A stretch of DNA of 64,000 bases from Caldicellulosiruptor bescii DSM 6725 (GCF_000022325.1 NC_012034.1:948501-1012500), one strand, 5' to 3'. Positions 29,296-39,460 are shown, counted from the stretch's first letter. The notes: generated by a model from the sequence alone, not told the origin. Numbers and translations are program-made.

Positions 29296-30227
29296 TGGAT
29301 GGATGTGGATGGAGTATGAACAATAAATTGCTAAAAGAAGGGCTTATATCAATAGTTACAGGAGTTTTTCAGATGGTTTTGTTTTTACTTCAGTTTAATC
29401 CCATTTTTGCTTTGGTAGGTTTTCCTCTTTACGTTGTAGCAGCTAAAGAAAATTTTTTAAAAAAGATGGCTATATCGTATGTTATTTCTGCCTTAATCAT
29501 TATGATTCTTGGAAAATCCCCAATTAATTTACTTTTTATTCTAATAACATTTATCTTGCCGGTGTGCGTATTTTTGATTTTACGCGTTTCAAAAACTACT
29601 GTTATGGATTTTGTAATATACATCGCTGGATTTTTGTTCTATCATGTCCTTTTTATAAAGGCTATAAAAATTCTTTACAAGATAGATATCATAGAGCTTG
29701 TTCTTTCTATTCTAGAAGGCATTTTAAAAGGTTACTTTAACCCAGCTGGCGATGACAAACTGAATAAACTTGTGGAATTTTTGAAACTTTTGATGCCAGG
29801 ATTTGTAATTGTTGAGGCAATCACATTTGCACTTTTTGGGTATTATATTACCAAATTTGTAGCAAACATGGTTGGAATTCAAAAGGAATTTTTACCTTTT
29901 TCAAAGCTATTTATGCCCAAAGAAGTGACAGTTGGAGTTGTTGTATTCTTTATTCTTTCTTTATTTTTGACAAGCATCAATGTTCTTTATATTATTGTGA
30001 GCAATATGACAATAATTCTTTCGTGGCTTTTATTTATTCAAGCACTTTCTTTGATGTATGCAGTCATAACTGAAAAAATTCGCTCACCGTTTATTGGAGG
30101 CTGGCTTTTTGCAGTCTTGATTATGTTCAGTATGCATTTTTTAATTTTCTTTTTGATGATGTTCATTGGTTTTTTAGACCTTATAGTTGATTTTAAAAAA
30201 CGCAAACCAAAGAGGGTGGAATTGTGA
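29295..30227 (+). CDS. YybS-like DUF2232 membrane protein
   Basis: About 303-310 residues with roughly eight hydrophobic segments. The GTG at 29295 overlaps the pheA stop and has GGAG 11 bp upstream; the ATG at 29316 is the other candidate and gives a more usual N-terminus ('MNNKLLKEGLISI'). DUF2232 genes sit directly upstream of gdpP, rplI and dnaB in many Firmicutes, exactly as here. They look like small-molecule transporter-type membrane proteins; function is not established. The stop overlaps the gdpP start. Confidence 0.8.
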   Translation: MDGCGWSMNNKLLKEGLISIVTGVFQMVLFLLQFNPIFALVGFPLYVVAAKENFLKKMAISYVISALIIMILGKSPINLLFILITFILPVCVFLILRVSKTTVMDFVIYIAGFLFYHVLFIKAIKILYKIDIIELVLSILEGILKGYFNPAGDDKLNKLVEFLKLLMPGFVIVEAITFALFGYYITKFVANMVGIQKEFLPFSKLFMPKEVTVGVVVFFILSLFLTSINVLYIIVSNMTIILSWLLFIQALSLMYAVITEKIRSPFIGGWLFAVLIMFSMHFLIFFLMMFIGFLDLIVDFKKRKPKRVEL

Positions 30228-32227
30228 AAGATAAAAAGTCTCACTTTAGATTTGATTTTTCTGTATCGCAAGCAGGTTTTATACTTTCGCTGCTTTTTGA
30301 TTTTGTAATTATATATTTTAATATAAAAATTGGCTTAATTTGTCTTTCACTAATTGTTCTACTTACTATTTATAATATAAGGCTCAATAGAAAAAAGAAC
30401 AAACAACTTTTAGAATATATAGAAACTCTCACACTTAATATAGACACAGCATCAAAAGATACACTTTTGAAGTTTCCATTTCCGATTCTTATTTCAGAGT
30501 ACAATGGGGATATAATATGGTACAATCATAAATTCCTAAATACAGTTAAGAACAAGAAATTAATAGGCAAAAATCTTAAAGATGAGCTTCCTGAGCTTTA
30601 TTCAGCCATATTGGAAGGAAAAAGCAAAGTAGAGAAATTTGAGTATGAGGGTAATTTTTTTGATGTTATGATAACCATTGTTGAGGTGGAGGAAGGCAAA
30701 AATGAAAAGAGGTTTTTAAACCTGTTTTACTTTGTTGATGTTACTGATTTTGTTCTTCTTCAAAAGAAATATGAAATCCAAAATGTTGTTTTTGGTTATT
30801 TGACCATTGACAACTATGAAGATGTTCTGAATTCAGCACCGGAGGTATCTAAATCTTCTATTGTTTCTGAGATAGAGAAACGTATTACTGATTGGTTTTA
30901 CAATCAAATAAGGTCAGATGTGTTTTTAATGAAGTATGAACGGGACAAGTACTTTTTTATATGCAATAAAGAAGCCTTTTACAAGATGCAGGAAAGAAGA
31001 TTTAATATTTTAGAGCAGATAAAGGAAGTGAATCTGTACAATAAGATAATTCCTACCATAAGCTGCGGTATAGGTATAAGGCAAGATTCTATATTCCAGG
31101 CACAAAAGGATGCAAGGACAGCTCTTGACATGGCGCTAAGCCGTGGCGGTGACCAGTTTGTAATATTCTACGGCGGCAAGTTTGAATTTTTTGGTGGTAA
31201 AACAAAAGAACACGAAAAACGCTCAAAAGTGCGTTCACGTGTTATGGCACAGACAATAAAAGAGATTGTGAAACATTCTGATAAGATATTTATTATTGGT
31301 CATCAGTACTTTGACCTTGACTGTTTGGGTGCAGCTGTGGGTTTGAGCAAGTTATGCCTGAATTTGGTCAAGGAAGTGTACATTGTAATTAATTCCTACA
31401 ATCCTACAATTAAAAACTTTCTTCAGATGCTACTTGATGACCCTCAATACCAGAATATAATAATTGACCAGCAAAAAGCTTTGAAGATGAAAACCAAAAC
31501 CTCTCTTTTGTTTGTGGTAGACACTCAAAGATCAAGTTACATCGATATGCCGCAGATGATCTTGGAGTTTGATAAGATAATCGTAATTGACCATCATAGA
31601 AGACCTGCCGACTGGATAGAGCAGGCTCTTATTTGCTATTCAGAAACATACGCTTCATCTGTATCTGAACTTGTTGCAGAGCTTTTGAGCTATGAAGGAA
31701 TAAAGCTGAAAAAATTTGAGGCAGAAATATTATTAGCGGGTATAATGATTGACACAAGAGGATTTACAAAAAATGTTGGTGTGAGGACTTTTGAGGTTGC
31801 AACGTACCTCAGAGAGAATGATGCTATGCCGGAAACTATTAAAGAGTACTTAAAGGAAGACTTGGAAAGTTACATTTTAAAAAATCAGCTCATTTCCAAC
31901 CTGGAAATCATATATAACAATATTGCGCTTGTGGTTGATTATTCACAAGTGTGTCGGGATAATGTTATAATAGCAAAGGTGGCAGATGAGCTTTTGAACA
32001 TAAAAGGGATTGACGCTTCTTTTGTTGTGTGCAAAATAGAAAACAGTGTACTAATAAGCGGTCGCTCAAATGGCAAGATAAATGTTCAGGTTATATTAGA
32101 AAAGATTGGTGGTGGAGGTCATTTAGAGACTGCAGGGGCAAGACTTGAAAATATAAACATTGAAGATGCAAAAGAGGTTCTTTTAAAAGCCATCCAAGAG
32201 TATATTAATGAAGACCGAAACTTCTAA
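30224..32227 (+). CDS. gdpP: c-di-AMP phosphodiesterase GdpP
   Basis: A 667-residue protein with the full GdpP layout: two N-terminal membrane helices, a PAS-like segment (~75-165), a degenerate GGDEF domain ending near 'SRGGDQFVIFYGG', then DHH and DHHA1 domains. The DHH metal motifs are 'GHQYFDLDCLGA', 'VVDTQRS', 'IVIDHHRRP' (about residue 455) and 'AGIMIDTRGF', with 'GGGGHLETAGA' in DHHA1. The family hydrolyses cyclic di-AMP to pApA and so tunes osmotic and wall homeostasis. GTG start after AGGGTGG, overlapping the preceding stop by 4 bp. Confidence 0.93.
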   Translation: MKDKKSHFRFDFSVSQAGFILSLLFDFVIIYFNIKIGLICLSLIVLLTIYNIRLNRKKNKQLLEYIETLTLNIDTASKDTLLKFPFPILISEYNGDIIWYNHKFLNTVKNKKLIGKNLKDELPELYSAILEGKSKVEKFEYEGNFFDVMITIVEVEEGKNEKRFLNLFYFVDVTDFVLLQKKYEIQNVVFGYLTIDNYEDVLNSAPEVSKSSIVSEIEKRITDWFYNQIRSDVFLMKYERDKYFFICNKEAFYKMQERRFNILEQIKEVNLYNKIIPTISCGIGIRQDSIFQAQKDARTALDMALSRGGDQFVIFYGGKFEFFGGKTKEHEKRSKVRSRVMAQTIKEIVKHSDKIFIIGHQYFDLDCLGAAVGLSKLCLNLVKEVYIVINSYNPTIKNFLQMLLDDPQYQNIIIDQQKALKMKTKTSLLFVVDTQRSSYIDMPQMILEFDKIIVIDHHRRPADWIEQALICYSETYASSVSELVAELLSYEGIKLKKFEAEILLAGIMIDTRGFTKNVGVRTFEVATYLRENDAMPETIKEYLKEDLESYILKNQLISNLEIIYNNIALVVDYSQVCRDNVIIAKVADELLNIKGIDASFVVCKIENSVLISGRSNGKINVQVILEKIGGGGHLETAGARLENINIEDAKEVLLKAIQEYINEDRNF

Positions 32228-32256
32228 TTAAAGCAAAAAGGAGTGGAGATTCTAAC

Positions 32257-32703
32257 ATGAAGGTTGTGCTTTTACAGGATGTAAAAGGATTGGGGAAGAA
32301 AGATTCAGTAGTTGAAGTAAACGATGGGTATGCCAGAAACTATCTGATTCCACGAAAGCTTGCAGTGCCTGCAACAGAAGGTTTAGAGAAACATTTAAAA
32401 GAGAAAAAAGAAGCTGAACAGAAAAAGAAGGAAAAAGAGCTTGAGGCTGCAAAGGATTTAGCAAGTAAGCTTGAAAAGAGTCAGATTATTATAAAAGCAA
32501 AAGCAGGGGAAAATGGAAAACTTTTTGGTTCAATAACAAACAAAGAGATTGCCGAAGAGATAAAAAAGCAGCTTGGATTTGACATTAACAAGAAGAAAAT
32601 AGAACTTGACGACCCTATAAAGCTTATTGGAAGCTATGATGTTGTTATCAGACTATATCAGGGAGTTGTGGCAAAGCTCAAAGTTCATGTGACAGCAAGC
32701 TAA
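32257..32703 (+). CDS. rplI: ribosomal protein bL9
   Basis: A 148-residue protein of normal length. The N-terminal domain 'MKVVLLQDVKGLGKKDSVVEVNDGYARNYLIP' is given here only in part as motif 'VNDGYARNYLIP'; a long Lys/Glu helix links it to the C-terminal rRNA-binding domain. RBS AAAAGGAGTGGAG. It lies between gdpP and dnaB, a classic Firmicute arrangement. Confidence 0.97.
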   Translation: MKVVLLQDVKGLGKKDSVVEVNDGYARNYLIPRKLAVPATEGLEKHLKEKKEAEQKKKEKELEAAKDLASKLEKSQIIIKAKAGENGKLFGSITNKEIAEEIKKQLGFDINKKKIELDDPIKLIGSYDVVIRLYQGVVAKLKVHVTAS

Positions 32704-32728
32704 GTGAATATGAGGAAGTGAGAGAGAG

Positions 32729-34072
32729 ATGGAGCCCGACATTGTTCAAAGTCAAGAAGGAATACCCGAAAACCGCGAAGCAGAAGAGGCGGTTGTAGGG
32801 GCAATGCTTTTGAGCCGCGAGGTAATTTCTGATGTTGCAGAGATTTTAACAGAAGAGGATTTTGCAACACCACAGCTTAAAGAGATTTTTTCTGCTATTA
32901 TGGACCTTTTTGAAGAGGGCAAACCTGTAGATGTTATAACTGTAGCTGAAAGACTGAGAGAAAGAGGGACATACGAAGCAGTCGGAGGAAGTGAGTATCT
33001 GACAAATCTTGTTATAAATACTCCGACAACTGCAAATGCTACATATTATGCAAAGATTGTTGAAGAAAAGTCTCTTTTGCGAAAACTCATAAACTCTTCA
33101 ATGAAGATTATTGAAAAGTGCAAGAGCCAGACAGAAAGAGTTGAAGATATTGTTGATTTTGCTGAAAAGACAATCTTCAATGTGATTTCTCACAAGAATT
33201 CAAAAGATTTTTCTCATTTAAAAGAGATTTTAATTGAAACCTACAACAAGATAGAAGAACTATACCTTAGAAAATCACATATAATAGGTGTTCCCACAGG
33301 ATTTGCTGAGTTTGATAGAATGACAGCAGGTCTTCAACCATCAGACCTGATTTTGATTGCCGCAAGACCTGCAATGGGCAAGACAAGTTTTGCGCTAAAT
33401 ATTGTCCAGCACGCAGCACTGCGTGCTGGTGTTCCTGTTGCTATCTTCAGTCTTGAGATGTCAAAGGAACAGCTTGTAACCCGTATGATTTGCTCAGAAG
33501 CAATGATAGATAGTCACAAACTTAGAACTGGCAACTTAGAGGATGAAGAGTGGAAAAAGTTTGCAAAAGCTTTAGCACTTTTGTCAAACGCTCCAATTTA
33601 TATTGACGATACACCTGCCATAACAGTTTCTGAGATGAGAGCAAAGTGTAGAAGGCTCAAGCTCAAAGAAAAAGGTCTTGGTCTTGTGATGGTTGACTAT
33701 TTGCAGCTTATGACTGCCCGTGGCAGGTTTGAAAGCAAACAACAGGAAATTGCCGAGATTTCAAGGTCATTAAAAGCCTTGGCAAGAGAGCTCAATGTCC
33801 CAGTACTTGCACTTTCACAGCTGTCCCGTGCACCTGAAACAAGGGCTGACCACAGACCGATTCTCTCTGACCTTCGTGAAAGTGGGGCAATTGAGCAAGA
33901 TGCTGACATTGTTGCGTTTTTGTACAGGGATGAGTATTACAATCCCGACACTGACAAAAAACACATAGCAGAGCTTATAATTGCAAAGCACAGAAATGGA
34001 CCTACTGGCACAATTGAGCTCCTTTTCTTAGACAAACATACAAAGTTCAAAGATTTGGAGAAAAATAGATAA
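32729..34072 (+). CDS. dnaB: replicative DNA helicase
   Basis: A 447-residue DnaB-type hexameric helicase. The N-terminal domain starts at 'PENREAEEAVVGAMLL'. The RecA-like domain has Walker A 'ARPAMGKTSFALN' (about residue 215), Walker B 'LVMVDYLQLM', the 'ALSQLSR' motif and arginine-rich 'SDLRESGAIEQDADIV'. No intein or insertion. It unwinds DNA at the replication fork. Start 25 bp after rplI with GAAGTGAGAGAG upstream. Confidence 0.97.
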   Translation: MEPDIVQSQEGIPENREAEEAVVGAMLLSREVISDVAEILTEEDFATPQLKEIFSAIMDLFEEGKPVDVITVAERLRERGTYEAVGGSEYLTNLVINTPTTANATYYAKIVEEKSLLRKLINSSMKIIEKCKSQTERVEDIVDFAEKTIFNVISHKNSKDFSHLKEILIETYNKIEELYLRKSHIIGVPTGFAEFDRMTAGLQPSDLILIAARPAMGKTSFALNIVQHAALRAGVPVAIFSLEMSKEQLVTRMICSEAMIDSHKLRTGNLEDEEWKKFAKALALLSNAPIYIDDTPAITVSEMRAKCRRLKLKEKGLGLVMVDYLQLMTARGRFESKQQEIAEISRSLKALARELNVPVLALSQLSRAPETRADHRPILSDLRESGAIEQDADIVAFLYRDEYYNPDTDKKHIAELIIAKHRNGPTGTIELLFLDKHTKFKDLEKNR

Positions 34073-34110
34073 GTAAAATAACTATAAGATTGAAAAAGGG
34101 TGTGATACTG

Positions 34111-35355
34111 TTGGCAATTATCAAGGATTATTCTTTATGGGAAGATGGGCTAAAAAAAATTAACTGGGCAAGAAGGTTTATGCCTATCTTAAATCAGATA
34201 AGAAAAGAATATGAAGACAAAAAACCGCTTAAAGGCTTGAACATAGCAATTTCTGTTCATCTTGAGGCAAAGACAGCAAACCTTGCCCTGCTTTTGAAAG
34301 ACTTAGGTAGCAATGTTTTTGTCACAGGGTCTAATCCTTTATCTACTCAGGATGATGTTGCAAGCGCTCTTGTTCATGAGGGCATTGAAGTATTTGCGAT
34401 AAGAGGTGTGGATACATCCGAATATTTTAGTCATCTTGAGAAAACTCTTGAAAATGATATAGACCTTATAATTGACGATGGTGGAGATTTGACATATATT
34501 CTTCATACAAAGCGCGAAGATTTGGCAAACAGAGTAATTGGTGGCTGTGAAGAGACAACAACAGGTGTAATAAGGCTCAGAGCGCTTGAAAGGGAAGGAA
34601 AACTCAAATTCCCTATGATTGCAGTCAACAATGCTTTTTGCAAGCATCTTTTTGACAATCGTATTGGAACTGGTCAGTCTACATGGGATGGGATAATGAG
34701 AACCACAAATATAACAGTTGCAGGCAAGTATGTGGTTGTTGCGGGATATGGTTTTTGCGGCAAGGGAATTGCAAAAAGAGCTAAAGGGCTTGGTGCAAAA
34801 GTGATAGTTAGCGAGGTTCACCCAATCAAGGCTTTAGAAGCATACATGGACGGATTTGAGGTAATGAAGATGCAAGATGCTGCAAAGATTGGGGATATAT
34901 TTGTTACTGCAACAGGGTGCAAGGATGTAATAAGGTATGAACATATTTTGCAAATGAAAGATGGAGCAATCTTGTGTAATAGTGGGCATTTTAATGTTGA
35001 GATTGATATAGCTACGCTTGAGAAAAAGGCAGTCAAAAAGTACGAAGCAAGAAAGAATATCCAGGGATATGTTCTTGAAAACGGCAAAGAGGTTTTTGTA
35101 ATAGCAGAGGGAAGGCTTGTCAACCTTGCCGCAGCAGATGGACACCCAATTGAGATTATGGATATGTCATTTGCAATTCAAGCACTGTCAAGTATATATG
35201 TTGTTCAAAATCATAAAAAATTGGAAAAAAGAGTATATAATGTTCCAGAGGAGATTGACAAGTTTGTTGCTGAAGTTAAGCTAAGGTCTCTTGGGATAGA
35301 AATAGATAGGCTCACGCCAGATCAGAAAAAATACCTTGAAAGTTGGGAAGTGTAA
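34111..35355 (+). CDS. ahcY: adenosylhomocysteinase-family hydrolase
   Basis: About 414 residues from a TTG at 34111 preceded by AAAGGGTGTG; the frame extends to a TTG at 34090, which lacks a site. The NAD-binding motif 'VVAGYGFCGKGIAKRAKGLGA' (shortened: 'GYGFCGKGIAKR', about residue 212) and 'NNAFCKHLFDNRIGTGQS' are standard. The short form lacks the insertion of eukaryotic enzymes. Family members reversibly hydrolyse S-adenosylhomocysteine; some thermophile/archaeal ones prefer S-inosylhomocysteine. The next gene is a likely SAH deaminase overlapping this gene's end region, which makes the inosyl route worth considering. Confidence 0.9.
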   Translation: MAIIKDYSLWEDGLKKINWARRFMPILNQIRKEYEDKKPLKGLNIAISVHLEAKTANLALLLKDLGSNVFVTGSNPLSTQDDVASALVHEGIEVFAIRGVDTSEYFSHLEKTLENDIDLIIDDGGDLTYILHTKREDLANRVIGGCEETTTGVIRLRALEREGKLKFPMIAVNNAFCKHLFDNRIGTGQSTWDGIMRTTNITVAGKYVVVAGYGFCGKGIAKRAKGLGAKVIVSEVHPIKALEAYMDGFEVMKMQDAAKIGDIFVTATGCKDVIRYEHILQMKDGAILCNSGHFNVEIDIATLEKKAVKKYEARKNIQGYVLENGKEVFVIAEGRLVNLAAADGHPIEIMDMSFAIQALSSIYVVQNHKKLEKRVYNVPEEIDKFVAEVKLRSLGIEIDRLTPDQKKYLESWEV

Positions 35356-35360
35356 GTAAG

Positions 35361-36647
35361 ATGGATATATTAATTAAAAATGTTACAATTGTTACTTGTA
35401 ATGCGCAAAATGAGGTTCTAAAGGGTGATATTCTTATCAAGAATGGCAGGATTGCAAGGATAGCAGAAAATATAGAGTTATCTATTTATGAGCAAGCTTG
35501 TGTTAAAGTCATTGAAGGAAAAGATTTAATAGCCATACCGGGACTTATAAATGCACATACACACTGCGGTCAGACAATTTTGCGTTCTTTTGCAGACGAT
35601 TTGCCTTTGTATGAATGGTTATTTGAAAAGATTTTCCCGGCAGAAGAAAAGCTCACAAAAGAGATGATTTATTTTTCTTCTCTTCTTGGTATTGCAGAGA
35701 TGCTCAAAAGTGGCACAACTATGTTTTTTGACATGTATTTTCATGAGGATATGACAGCGAAAGCTGTGCAAGAGACTGGTATAAAGGCAGTTTTATCACG
35801 AGGACTTCAATCAGATGAGAAAGAAGATGTTAGACTTGATGAGACAAAAGAGCTGATTTATAATTATTCAAGTGATAAGATAAAAGTATTTTTCGGTCCA
35901 CATTCGGTTTATACATGTTCATATGAGCTTTTAGAAAAGGTTGCACAACTTGCACAGGAGTTTAGGACAGGTGTGATGATACATCTTAGTGAGTCAGAAA
36001 ATGAAGTAAATAGCTGCTTTGAAAAATATGACATGTCACCTGTAAAGCTATGCAATCAGGCAGGGCTTTTTGATACGATTTGTGTAGCAGCACACTGCGT
36101 GTATGTTGATGATGAAGATATCGAAGTTATGGCAGAGAAAAATGTATCTTGTGTTTACAACCCGACAAGCAATCTCAAGCTTGGCAATGGCTTTGCACCT
36201 GTGCAAAATATGATAAAGTCTGGTGTAAATGTTGCCATTGGTACAGATTCGGCAGCAAGCAACAACAACTTGAATATGCTTGAAGAGATGCACATTGCCT
36301 CTTTGCTTGAAAAGGGAATGTACAGGTTATCAGATATTTTGAAGGCAGAACAGATTCTAAAGATGGCAACAGTAAATGCAGCCATGGCAGCAGGTATCAA
36401 CAACATGGGTGTTCTTCACGAAGGTTTTTGCGCTGATATAGTGCTGCTGAAAGCAAATGATTTTAACATGCTGCCATGTTATAATCCAATTTCAAATGTT
36501 GTTTACAGTAGCAATCCTTCGAATGTGTATGCTACAATAGTGGATGGTCAGATCCTTTACATGGATGGGAAGCTTTTTACAATTGATGAAGAGGCTCTTG
36601 TGAAAGAGATAAAGAGCATAGAGAAGTTTTTGAAAGAGAGTATTTAG
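35361..36647 (+). CDS. mtaD: 5'-methylthioadenosine/S-adenosylhomocysteine deaminase
   Basis: About 428 residues from the ATG at 35361; GGAAGTG within the end of ahcY serves as ribosome site. It is an amidohydrolase TIM barrel: metal ligands H66 and H68 in 'NAHTHCGQT', then 'HLSESENE', 'AAHCVYVD' and 'IGTDSAASNN'. Characterised relatives deaminate MTA and SAH to their inosine forms. It starts 6 bp after ahcY stop, so the two probably act together in clearing S-adenosylhomocysteine after methylation. Confidence 0.9.
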   Translation: MDILIKNVTIVTCNAQNEVLKGDILIKNGRIARIAENIELSIYEQACVKVIEGKDLIAIPGLINAHTHCGQTILRSFADDLPLYEWLFEKIFPAEEKLTKEMIYFSSLLGIAEMLKSGTTMFFDMYFHEDMTAKAVQETGIKAVLSRGLQSDEKEDVRLDETKELIYNYSSDKIKVFFGPHSVYTCSYELLEKVAQLAQEFRTGVMIHLSESENEVNSCFEKYDMSPVKLCNQAGLFDTICVAAHCVYVDDEDIEVMAEKNVSCVYNPTSNLKLGNGFAPVQNMIKSGVNVAIGTDSAASNNNLNMLEEMHIASLLEKGMYRLSDILKAEQILKMATVNAAMAAGINNMGVLHEGFCADIVLLKANDFNMLPCYNPISNVVYSSNPSNVYATIVDGQILYMDGKLFTIDEEALVKEIKSIEKFLKESI

Positions 36648-36682
36648 AAATTTTTTTAAAGCCATGAAAGGAAGGACAAGAA

Positions 36683-38239
36683 TTGCAATATAAAAAGGCA
36701 ACAAAAATAGCATTGCAGCTATTTATAGTAACAGTCTTTACAAAACTGATAGGATTCATAAGAGAGGTAGCATTTGGTGCAAGGTTTGGTACAAGCGTAA
36801 AGGCAGATGCTTTCCCCCTTGCACTGCAGCTTCCGAACATCCTTTTTGCTTCTATTTTTGCTGCTTTTTCAACCTCATTTATACCGTTTTACACAGATAT
36901 ACGTGAAAAAAAAGGCGAGGATGAGGGAATAAAATTTACAAACAGTGTGATAAATACATTGCTTCTTGCATCAAGCATTGTTGCAATCTTTGGCTTTATC
37001 TTCTCAAAACAGCTAATTCAACTTCAAGTGCACCAAAGTAAAGAACTTCAAATAATGTATGCGTCAAGAATTTTGAAAATCACAATCTTTATGATAATAT
37101 TTACAAGTTCAGCAAACATACTTCAGGGCTTTTTGCAGGCAAACGAGAACTTTACAAAGCCGGTACTATCAAGCATTCCTTTTAATCTCTCAATTTTTAT
37201 CGCAATATTTTTGTCATACTTTGAACCGTTCAAGAAATTTGATATATATATAGTGGCGGTAGGATTTGTTGTCGGGTATTTTTGGAGTTTGGTTTACCAG
37301 CTTTATAATTCAAAGAAATATGGCTTTAAGTTTTATCCTGTGGTCGGACTGAAGGATGAAAACATAAAAAAGATGATAAAATTTTCTTTCCCGGTTTTCA
37401 TAAGCAGTAGCATGGCTCAGCTTTACACATTCATTGACAGATACCTTCTGACAGGGACGTCAACCGGTGCTGTTGCGGCTGTTGCATATGCAGGGAAGCT
37501 GAACGATATGGTGGTTGGAGTTTTTTCATCCTCAATTTCTGTTTTAGCTTTTTCAACCCTCTCTAATCTGCAGGCAAAAGGAGATAAAGAGAATTTTAGA
37601 AAGTTCTTTGTCTCTGCTTTAAACTCAATTATTCTGATGATGATGCCGTTTGCTATAGGAGGAGTGATTCTCTCAAAAGAGATAACAAGGTTAATTTACC
37701 AGCGAGGGAACTTTACAATTGAGTCTACATTGCTGACGGCTTCACCACTTATGTTTTACTGTTTGGGTTTTGTAGGCCTTGGTCTTAGGGATATGTTAAA
37801 CAGAACTTTGTATGTTTTAAAGGATTCAAAAACAGCTGTAAAAAACGGTGTTATTGCTATTGCTTGTAATATTGTACTTGACATAATATTTATTTATAAG
37901 TTCAAGCACACAGGTGCTGCTATGGCATTTGCGTCGGCAAACTACATTGCAGCAGTTTTGTTGTTTATTTCGCTCAGAAAAAAACTTGGTTCAATTGGCT
38001 GGAAAAGGATTGCAGGTGTGTTTGTAAAGGCGCTTGTTGCAAGCTTGGCAATGGGTGTCTTTGTATATGCATTTAAACAAAAATTTATTTATTTAACAAT
38101 GCCATTTAAATACTTTGCCATTTATACCTCGGCAAGTATTTTGCTTGGAATGGGAATATATGCAGGGCTTATATACCTTTTAAAGGTAGAGGAAGTGGGT
38201 TTGATTGTTAAAATGGTAAGAGAAAAATTTGGAATTTGA
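36683..38239 (+). CDS. murJ: lipid II flippase MurJ
   Basis: A 518-residue polytopic protein of the MviN/MurJ family with about 14 membrane helices. The start is a TTG preceded by GGAAGGA. Signature stretches include 'FTKLIGFIREVAFGARFG' near the N-terminus and 'FDRYLL'-like 'FIDRYLLTGTSTGAVAAV'. MurJ moves the cell-wall precursor lipid II across the membrane. It is followed 30 bp later by tyrS. Confidence 0.92.
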   Translation: MQYKKATKIALQLFIVTVFTKLIGFIREVAFGARFGTSVKADAFPLALQLPNILFASIFAAFSTSFIPFYTDIREKKGEDEGIKFTNSVINTLLLASSIVAIFGFIFSKQLIQLQVHQSKELQIMYASRILKITIFMIIFTSSANILQGFLQANENFTKPVLSSIPFNLSIFIAIFLSYFEPFKKFDIYIVAVGFVVGYFWSLVYQLYNSKKYGFKFYPVVGLKDENIKKMIKFSFPVFISSSMAQLYTFIDRYLLTGTSTGAVAAVAYAGKLNDMVVGVFSSSISVLAFSTLSNLQAKGDKENFRKFFVSALNSIILMMMPFAIGGVILSKEITRLIYQRGNFTIESTLLTASPLMFYCLGFVGLGLRDMLNRTLYVLKDSKTAVKNGVIAIACNIVLDIIFIYKFKHTGAAMAFASANYIAAVLLFISLRKKLGSIGWKRIAGVFVKALVASLAMGVFVYAFKQKFIYLTMPFKYFAIYTSASILLGMGIYAGLIYLLKVEEVGLIVKMVREKFGI

Positions 38240-38269
38240 AAAACTACGGAAAGGGGAAGGAGCTTCAAG

Positions 38270-39460
38270 ATGGATATCGAACATCAATTGAAGGTTTTTA
38301 AAAAAGGTGCTGCTGAGATAATTACAGAAGAGGAGCTTGTTGAAAAGTTGAAGCAAGACAGACCATTAAACATAAAACTTGGGCTTGATCCAAACGTGCC
38401 AGACGTTCATCTTGGACATGCTGTTGTTTTAAGGAAACTTAAACAGCTTCAGGACCTTGGGCACAACATAATCTTGATAATTGGCGATTTTACTGCAATG
38501 ATTGGTGACCCGACAGGAAAGTCTGAGACAAGAAAACAACTTACAAAAGAAGAGGTTCAAAAAAATGCTGAGCCTTTCAAACAGCAGGTTTTAAAGATTC
38601 TTGACCCGCAAAAGACCACAATAAGATATAACAGTGAATGGCTTGAACCCATGAACTTTTTGGATGTAATAAACCTTGCATCAAAATACACAGTTGCAAG
38701 AATGCTTGAAAGGGAAACATTTAGACAGAGAATGGAAAAGAACTTGCCACTCTCAATACATGAGTTTTTCTACCCACTTATGCAAGGTTATGACTCTGTT
38801 GTGATTGAAGCCGATGTTGAGCTTGGTGCAACCGAGCAAAAATTCAATATATTGATGGGAAGGACGCTGCAAAAGGAGTATGGATGCAAAACAATCCAAG
38901 TTGCGCTTTTGATGCCAATATTAGTTGGTACAGATGGTGTTAACAAGATGAGCAAGAGCCTTGGAAACTATATTGGAATAAATGAACCGCCCAATGTAAT
39001 GTATGGGAAAGTGATGTCAATTCCTGATGAGATTATGATTTCGTACTATGAACTCACAACCGATTTAGAACCTGAAGAGATTGAGGAGATAAAGAGAAAG
39101 CTTGAAGAAGGGACTCTTCACCCAAGAGATGCAAAGATGAGACTTGCAAGAGAGATAGTAAAGCTATACCATGGCGAAGAGGCAGCTAAAAAGGCCGAAG
39201 AGGAGTTCATAAGAGTGTTTCAGAAAAAAGATGTTCCAGATGATATTCCAGAAGTTGAGCTTGCAAATGCTAAGGTTTATCTTCCAAGGTTCATGGTAGA
39301 AAATAAACTTTGCTCCTCTACAAGTGAGGGAATGAGGCTTATTAAAAGCGGTGCTGTTAAACTCAACGGTGAGAAGGTAAATGAGCTTGACATTGAACTT
39401 CAAAACGGTGATGTTTTGCAGGTTGGCAAGCTAAAATTTGTAAAAGTAAAGCTTTTGTGA
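38270..39460 (+). CDS. tyrS: tyrosyl-tRNA synthetase
   Basis: A 396-residue class I synthetase with the HIGH-type motif 'HLGH' (47-50), 'LGLDPNVPDVH' in front of it, 'KMSKSLGNYIG' as KMSKS loop, and a C-terminal S4 RNA-binding domain ending '...LKFVKVKLL'. No T-box leader is present; it is probably read with murJ. Its last ~25 codons and terminator reappear, diverged, at 40225-40318 and 41785-41905. The native copy keeps only the first half of the terminator hairpin. Confidence 0.96.
   Translation: MDIEHQLKVFKKGAAEIITEEELVEKLKQDRPLNIKLGLDPNVPDVHLGHAVVLRKLKQLQDLGHNIILIIGDFTAMIGDPTGKSETRKQLTKEEVQKNAEPFKQQVLKILDPQKTTIRYNSEWLEPMNFLDVINLASKYTVARMLERETFRQRMEKNLPLSIHEFFYPLMQGYDSVVIEADVELGATEQKFNILMGRTLQKEYGCKTIQVALLMPILVGTDGVNKMSKSLGNYIGINEPPNVMYGKVMSIPDEIMISYYELTTDLEPEEIEEIKRKLEEGTLHPRDAKMRLAREIVKLYHGEEAAKKAEEEFIRVFQKKDVPDDIPEVELANAKVYLPRFMVENKLCSSTSEGMRLIKSGAVKLNGEKVNELDIELQNGDVLQVGKLKFVKVKLL

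Noticed and set aside
30224-32227. Active diguanylate cyclase in the gdpP product
   Set aside because: The GGDEF-like domain is the degenerate type always found in GdpP proteins; the DHH domain is the catalytic part.
36155-36406. Minus-strand ORFs across mtaD
   Set aside because: Overlapping shadow frames of an intact amidohydrolase gene.
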